From contig JASEIE010000156.1 in the NCBI GenBank assembly GCA_030024065.1, positions 1 to 8,881 of the forward strand: a stretch of DNA of 8,881 nt, read 5' to 3'. This stretch comes from Thermodesulfobacteriota bacterium. GTDB taxonomy: Bacteria > Desulfobacterota > BSN033 > UBA1163. The notes under the pieces are model-generated. The model did no database searches, was not told where the DNA came from, and was given only the letters and a program-made list of their open reading frames with translations. Made by a program: the position numbers and the translations under genes. How positions within the stretch are numbered: the first letter of the stretch is position 1; each line of letters begins with the position of its first letter. Of the stretch, positions 6,969-8,881 are shown piece by piece.

Positions 6969-7814
6969 TTATCGTCTAAGTTTGGGATCCAAAATATCCC
7001 TTAAACCGTCGCCTAACAAATTAAAGCCGATCACGGTGAGAAAAATGGCCAAGCCACTGTATAAACCCACCCAGGGGGCGTGACTCAGAAATTCCATTCC
7101 TTCCCGAACCATCCGACCCCAGCTGGGTGCAGGAGGCGGCACACCCAAACCAATGAAACTCAGACTCGCCTCTGTGATGATCACTGCTCCAACCCAAAGG
7201 GAGCCCATGACGATTATACTTCCCATGATATTCGGTAAGATATGACGGAACATGATCCTCATATCACTCATCCCCATGGATCGTGCGGCTTCAACAAAAT
7301 CATTCTCCCTCACACTCACCACAGAGCCCCTGCAGAGGCGTGCAAAACGGGGGGTTACAGCTATCCCGATGGCTACGATGAGGCTGCTCAACCCCTGTCC
7401 AAGAGCAGCCACCAGCAGGATCCCCAGGATGAGAATCGGAAAACACATCATGACATCGATGACACGCATGATGATGGAGTCAATCATCCCTCCCTTATAG
7501 CCTGCAATCAATCCGATCATCGTCCCTAAAACCATCGCGAAGGAAACGGAAAGCACACCCACAAGGAGACTGAGCCTGCCGCCCCAAATCATTCTGCTCA
7601 AGACATCCCGTCCCAGGTTATCTGTGCCGAGAAGATATTGGCTGCTCGGGGGTCGAAAGCGATTCACCATGGAATGGTCAATGGGATCCTGGATAGGGAG
7701 GAGGGGTGCGGACAAACAAGCGGCAATCACCAGAACCGATATGCAAAAGCCTACGGGCGCCGTTTTGTTATTGAGAAAGGTCCTAATAATTTTCTGACGG
7801 ACGTCACTGTTCAT
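6969..7814 (-). CDS. dppC: Peptide/opine ABC transporter permease, DppC/OppC type
   Basis: This inner-membrane permease forms the translocation pore with DppB. The 281 residues show the OppC_N-type start with a first membrane helix (about 19-40), then the diagnostic LLGTDNLGRDVLSRMIWGG (61-79). Five further hydrophobic segments follow, around 82-105, 118-140, 142-156, 198-218 and 250-270. The cytoplasmic EAA loop that docks on the ATPases is NDFVEAARSMGMSDMRIMF (171-189), and EASLSFIGLGVPPPAPSWG (215-233) is a family hallmark. The tail LRDILDPKLRR is normal, so the gene is complete. It begins eight bases after the dppB stop without a visible Shine-Dalgarno, so translation is probably coupled to dppB. 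Confidence 0.94.
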   Translation of the reverse strand: MNSDVRQKIIRTFLNNKTAPVGFCISVLVIAACLSAPLLPIQDPIDHSMVNRFRPPSSQYLLGTDNLGRDVLSRMIWGGRLSLLVGVLSVSFAMVLGTMIGLIAGYKGGMIDSIIMRVIDVMMCFPILILGILLVAALGQGLSSLIVAIGIAVTPRFARLCRGSVVSVRENDFVEAARSMGMSDMRIMFRHILPNIMGSIIVMGSLWVGAVIITEASLSFIGLGVPPPAPSWGRMVREGMEFLSHAPWVGLYSGLAIFLTVIGFNLLGDGLRDILDPKLRR

Positions 7815-7822
7815 GGCAATGG

Positions 7823-8764
7823 TTACGAGAGTCGCACTCTCGGATCGATGAGAGCATAGCTCAAGTCCGTGATGAGATTGATCAGAATGACGATCGCTGC
7901 ATAAAGGGTCATGACGGACGTAATCACAATATAGTCCCGGTTTAGCATCGCGCCGACAATGAGGCTTCCCAACCCTGGCCGGTGGAAAATAATTTCTGTG
8001 ACCACCGAGGAACCGATTAAAATACCTGTATAAATGCCCAAGACAGTTACCACGGGGATCGATGCATTTTTAAATATATGTTTAAAAATGACCTTTTTTT
8101 CCCTCAGCCCTTTGGCATAGGCGGTTCGGACGTAGTCCTCGTTAAGGACATCGAGGGTGGCGGATCGGGTGATCCTCGTCAGATAAGACATCATCAGCAG
8201 TCCCAAGGTGAGGGACGGAAGGATCAGGTGATGAATGCGGCTGCCAAAGTCTCCTTCCTTGCCCACGCCCATGGTCGGGAAAAGGTCCAGTTTAATGCTG
8301 AAGATCAGCATTAACAAGATGGCCGTATAAAAGACAGGAAAAGAGATACCTCCGAGGGAGAAGAATCTTCCCAAATAGTCGACGAGACTATTTCTTTTAA
8401 GGGCGAGAAGCAACCCCAAGGGAATCCCCGTGACGATTCCGATGAAGATGCCTCCGAAGGTTAACTCCAAGGTATGGGGAAGGGCCGTCTTGATCTCTTG
8501 GATCACGGGTGCACCAGTGATTAAAGATTTGCCAAAATTGAGACGAGAAAAATCACGGAGGTAATGGAGATACTGCACGATCAAGGGTTGATCGAGCCCC
8601 ATCTGTTTTTTCAGAACCTTGAGATTCTCCTCGGATATGTAACTTCCCATAATGACTGAAGCAGGATCGCCTGGGATCACCCTTACCAGGAGGAAAATCA
8701 CGGTAAGGGTGATCCATAACGTGGGGATGGCAATGAAGGTTCTTCTAATGATAAAGGTCAACAT
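7823..8764 (-). CDS. dppB: Peptide/opine ABC transporter permease, DppB/OppB type
   Basis: This is the other permease subunit of the importer. The 313 residues begin with the family's helix-rich start (first membrane segment about 9-31, ending in RVIPGDPA at 28-35), and GLDQPLIVQYLHYL (56-69) and NFGKSL (76-81) follow. More membrane helices lie near 101-121, 136-158, 180-194, 238-260 and 280-302. The EAA loop is NEDYVRTAYAKGLREKKVIF (208-227), and the C-terminus ALIDPRVRLS is the usual end. It starts six bases after the stop of the partial gene upstream. An AAGGA lies only one base before the ATG at 8764, which is too close to serve it well. The TTG codon at 8761, with four bases of spacing, is a possible real start and would remove one residue. 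First complete gene of the transporter operon in this window. Confidence 0.94.
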   Translation of the reverse strand: MLTFIIRRTFIAIPTLWITLTVIFLLVRVIPGDPASVIMGSYISEENLKVLKKQMGLDQPLIVQYLHYLRDFSRLNFGKSLITGAPVIQEIKTALPHTLELTFGGIFIGIVTGIPLGLLLALKRNSLVDYLGRFFSLGGISFPVFYTAILLMLIFSIKLDLFPTMGVGKEGDFGSRIHHLILPSLTLGLLMMSYLTRITRSATLDVLNEDYVRTAYAKGLREKKVIFKHIFKNASIPVVTVLGIYTGILIGSSVVTEIIFHRPGLGSLIVGAMLNRDYIVITSVMTLYAAIVILINLITDLSYALIDPRVRLS

Positions 8765-8770
8765 ATCCTT

Positions 8771-8881
8771 TTACTTGATGTCGGTTTTTTCGGTAATCTG
8801 GTAGTGAAGGGCGATGTTCGATTTTAATTCATAGCCCAGATCGATAGTGTTCCTCCTGGCAAAGAGAACATAAGTTACCCG
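8771..8881 (-). CDS. C-terminal end of an unidentified gene (candidate substrate-binding protein), cut by the window edge
   Basis: The frame is open from the right edge to a TAA at 8771 and gives the last 36 residues of a protein, ending in ITEKTDIK. The stop lies six bases before dppB, so the gene belongs to the same operon. In Dpp/Opp operons this position is most often held by the periplasmic family-5 solute-binding protein, which makes that the best positional guess. The visible tail (RVTYVLFARRNTIDLGYELK, then a stretch of alternating hydrophobic residues) shows no motif that I can call diagnostic, so another function, such as a hydrolase or other enzyme, is equally compatible with the sequence itself. 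Confidence 0.6.
   Translation of the reverse strand, partial: RVTYVLFARRNTIDLGYELKSNIALHYQITEKTDIK

Noticed and set aside
1..8881. CRISPR arrays, tRNA/rRNA genes, insertion sequences, long direct repeats
   Set aside because: Reading both strands showed no spaced repeats, no tRNA-like cloverleaf, no transposase frame and no terminal inverted repeats; coding genes fill nearly the whole window.

Overview
All recognisable genes lie on the minus strand and read from the right end of the window to the left, as one closely spaced row. Base composition is moderate. The gene content suggests a strict or facultative anaerobe: a tungsten/molybdenum-pterin aldehyde:ferredoxin oxidoreductase next to a peptide/opine-type ABC importer and MmgE/PrpD and hydantoinase-family genes. 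This mix is common in Thermodesulfobacteriota (former Deltaproteobacteria) and anaerobic Firmicutes. I lean to the former, but the window has no rRNA or other taxonomic marker, so this is an inference.

Right part (about 8881 to 4901): the last 36 codons of an unidentified gene, then a complete four-gene DppBCDF/OppBCDF-type transporter core: permease DppB, permease DppC, ATPase DppD and ATPase DppF. No substrate-binding protein is recognisable. The cut-off gene at the right edge is the positional candidate, but its tail is not diagnostic.

Middle part (4828 to 2046): an octopine/nopaline-family (opine) dehydrogenase with a strong Shine-Dalgarno, then an MmgE/PrpD-family protein, then, by a 4-base ATGA overlap, the first 105 residues of a hydantoinase/oxoprolinase A subunit (HyuA) that stops short. 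The fragment looks like the remnant of a hyuA gene whose remaining ~85% (and any hyuB) has been lost.

Left part (1945 to 1): after a 100-base gap, a full-length aldehyde:ferredoxin oxidoreductase with its own strong Shine-Dalgarno, then about 190 bases with no certain gene. These hold only a low-confidence 38-codon frame with a CxxC motif.

Working model (inference): the transporter imports a peptide-like or opine-like (N-carboxyalkyl amino acid) compound. The opine dehydrogenase oxidatively splits it into a 2-oxo acid and an amino acid. The MmgE/PrpD protein epimerises, dehydrates or decarboxylates an intermediate. The AOR interconverts an aldehyde and an acid, using ferredoxin. Opine dehydrogenase beside a Dpp/Nik-type importer also recalls the staphylopine (cnt) layout, although the synthetic genes of that system are absent here.
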